DNA of 58,810 nt from Paenibacillus abyssi (lineage in GTDB: Bacteria > Bacillota > Bacilli > Paenibacillales > Paenibacillaceae). The stretch is taken from assembly GCF_014640295.1 (NCBI RefSeq), contig NZ_BMGR01000022.1, forward strand, positions 1 to 58,810, in the 5' to 3' direction. This document shows positions 58,724-58,810 of this stretch, one piece after another. Every line of letters starts with the position of its first letter. Position 1 is the first letter of the stretch. Position numbers and translations under genes: made by a program. The notes under the pieces were generated by a model. That model was given only the letters and a program-made list of their open reading frames with translations. It searched no databases and was not told where the DNA came from.

Positions 58724-58810
58724 CAGCAAAAAGCCCGCCTGTCAGGATGGAGGCCACTGAAAAAGTCCTTTAAACAAAGAAGGTACCGTCCCTCAAATAC
58801 ATTGAGAGAG

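Overview
The window looks like chromosomal DNA of a spore-forming, flagellated low-to-mid GC Firmicute, most probably Paenibacillus or a close relative. The evidence is gene order and regulation rather than any search. The order dnaX-ebfC-recR-yaaL-bofA-16S rRNA is that of Bacillus. So are spo0F-fba-murA-rho-rpmE, rpoE(delta)-pyrG, argS-ywiB and speE-speB-pbpG-ywhD. There is also a large Bacillus-type SRP RNA, a c-di-AMP riboswitch, a T-box leader and a sigma-D-like promoter in front of motAB. Many starts are GTG or TTG, often with strong ribosome binding sites.

Layout. 1-6 kb (minus strand): the 5' end of a 16S rRNA gene, bofA, yaaL, recR, ebfC, dnaX, a PAS histidine kinase and the SRP RNA. 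6-15 kb (minus): a sporulation-type lipoprotein, rpmE, a radical SAM protein, rho, murA, fba, spo0F, pyrG with a CTP-sensing attenuator leader, and rpoE. 15-24.7 kb: a subtilisin-like protease (plus), argS-ywiB (minus), an AraC regulator (plus), an arginine-type T-box stranded away from argS, speB-speE (minus), pbpG (plus), and ywhD with an unannotated 39-codon gene (minus). 24.7-34 kb (plus): an M1 peptidase and membrane protein, an NlpC/P60 hydrolase behind a c-di-AMP riboswitch, a photolyase, an ECF sigma/anti-sigma pair, an MscS channel and a VLRF1-type protein. 34-39.3 kb (minus): a possible small membrane protein, a 5'-nucleotidase with LysM, glutamate dehydrogenase, diaminopimelate dehydrogenase and a lipoprotein remnant. 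39.5-42 kb: a 3'-5' exonuclease, exonuclease III and an ankyrin protein.

42-52.4 kb is the accessory part. It holds an ArsR-SRPBCC pair, a broken GH32 gene, a GNAT plus two-TM/PLD-like pair, an Mrr-type endonuclease with a long coiled coil, an IS3-family remnant, and a 1228-residue protein that reads as TPR - GreA/B C-terminal-like - PIN. The 3' end of the neighbouring sulfurtransferase gene is present three times in direct orientation: intact at 52353, and as orphan tails at 45720 and 42375. Each copy sits at a boundary of this material. I infer repeated insertion or duplication at that gene end, leaving two stacked accessory segments, the inner one with defence-like genes.

52.3-58.8 kb returns to ordinary chromosome: sulfurtransferase-MFS, a GNAT, a YkuI-like EAL protein, a small conserved-looking gene and motA-motB. 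The most notable observations are the three sulfurtransferase tails, the TPR-GreAB-PIN protein whose expected first PIN aspartate appears to be serine, the arginine T-box separated from argS by an opposite-strand gene, the pyrG leader, and two small genes too short for routine calling.
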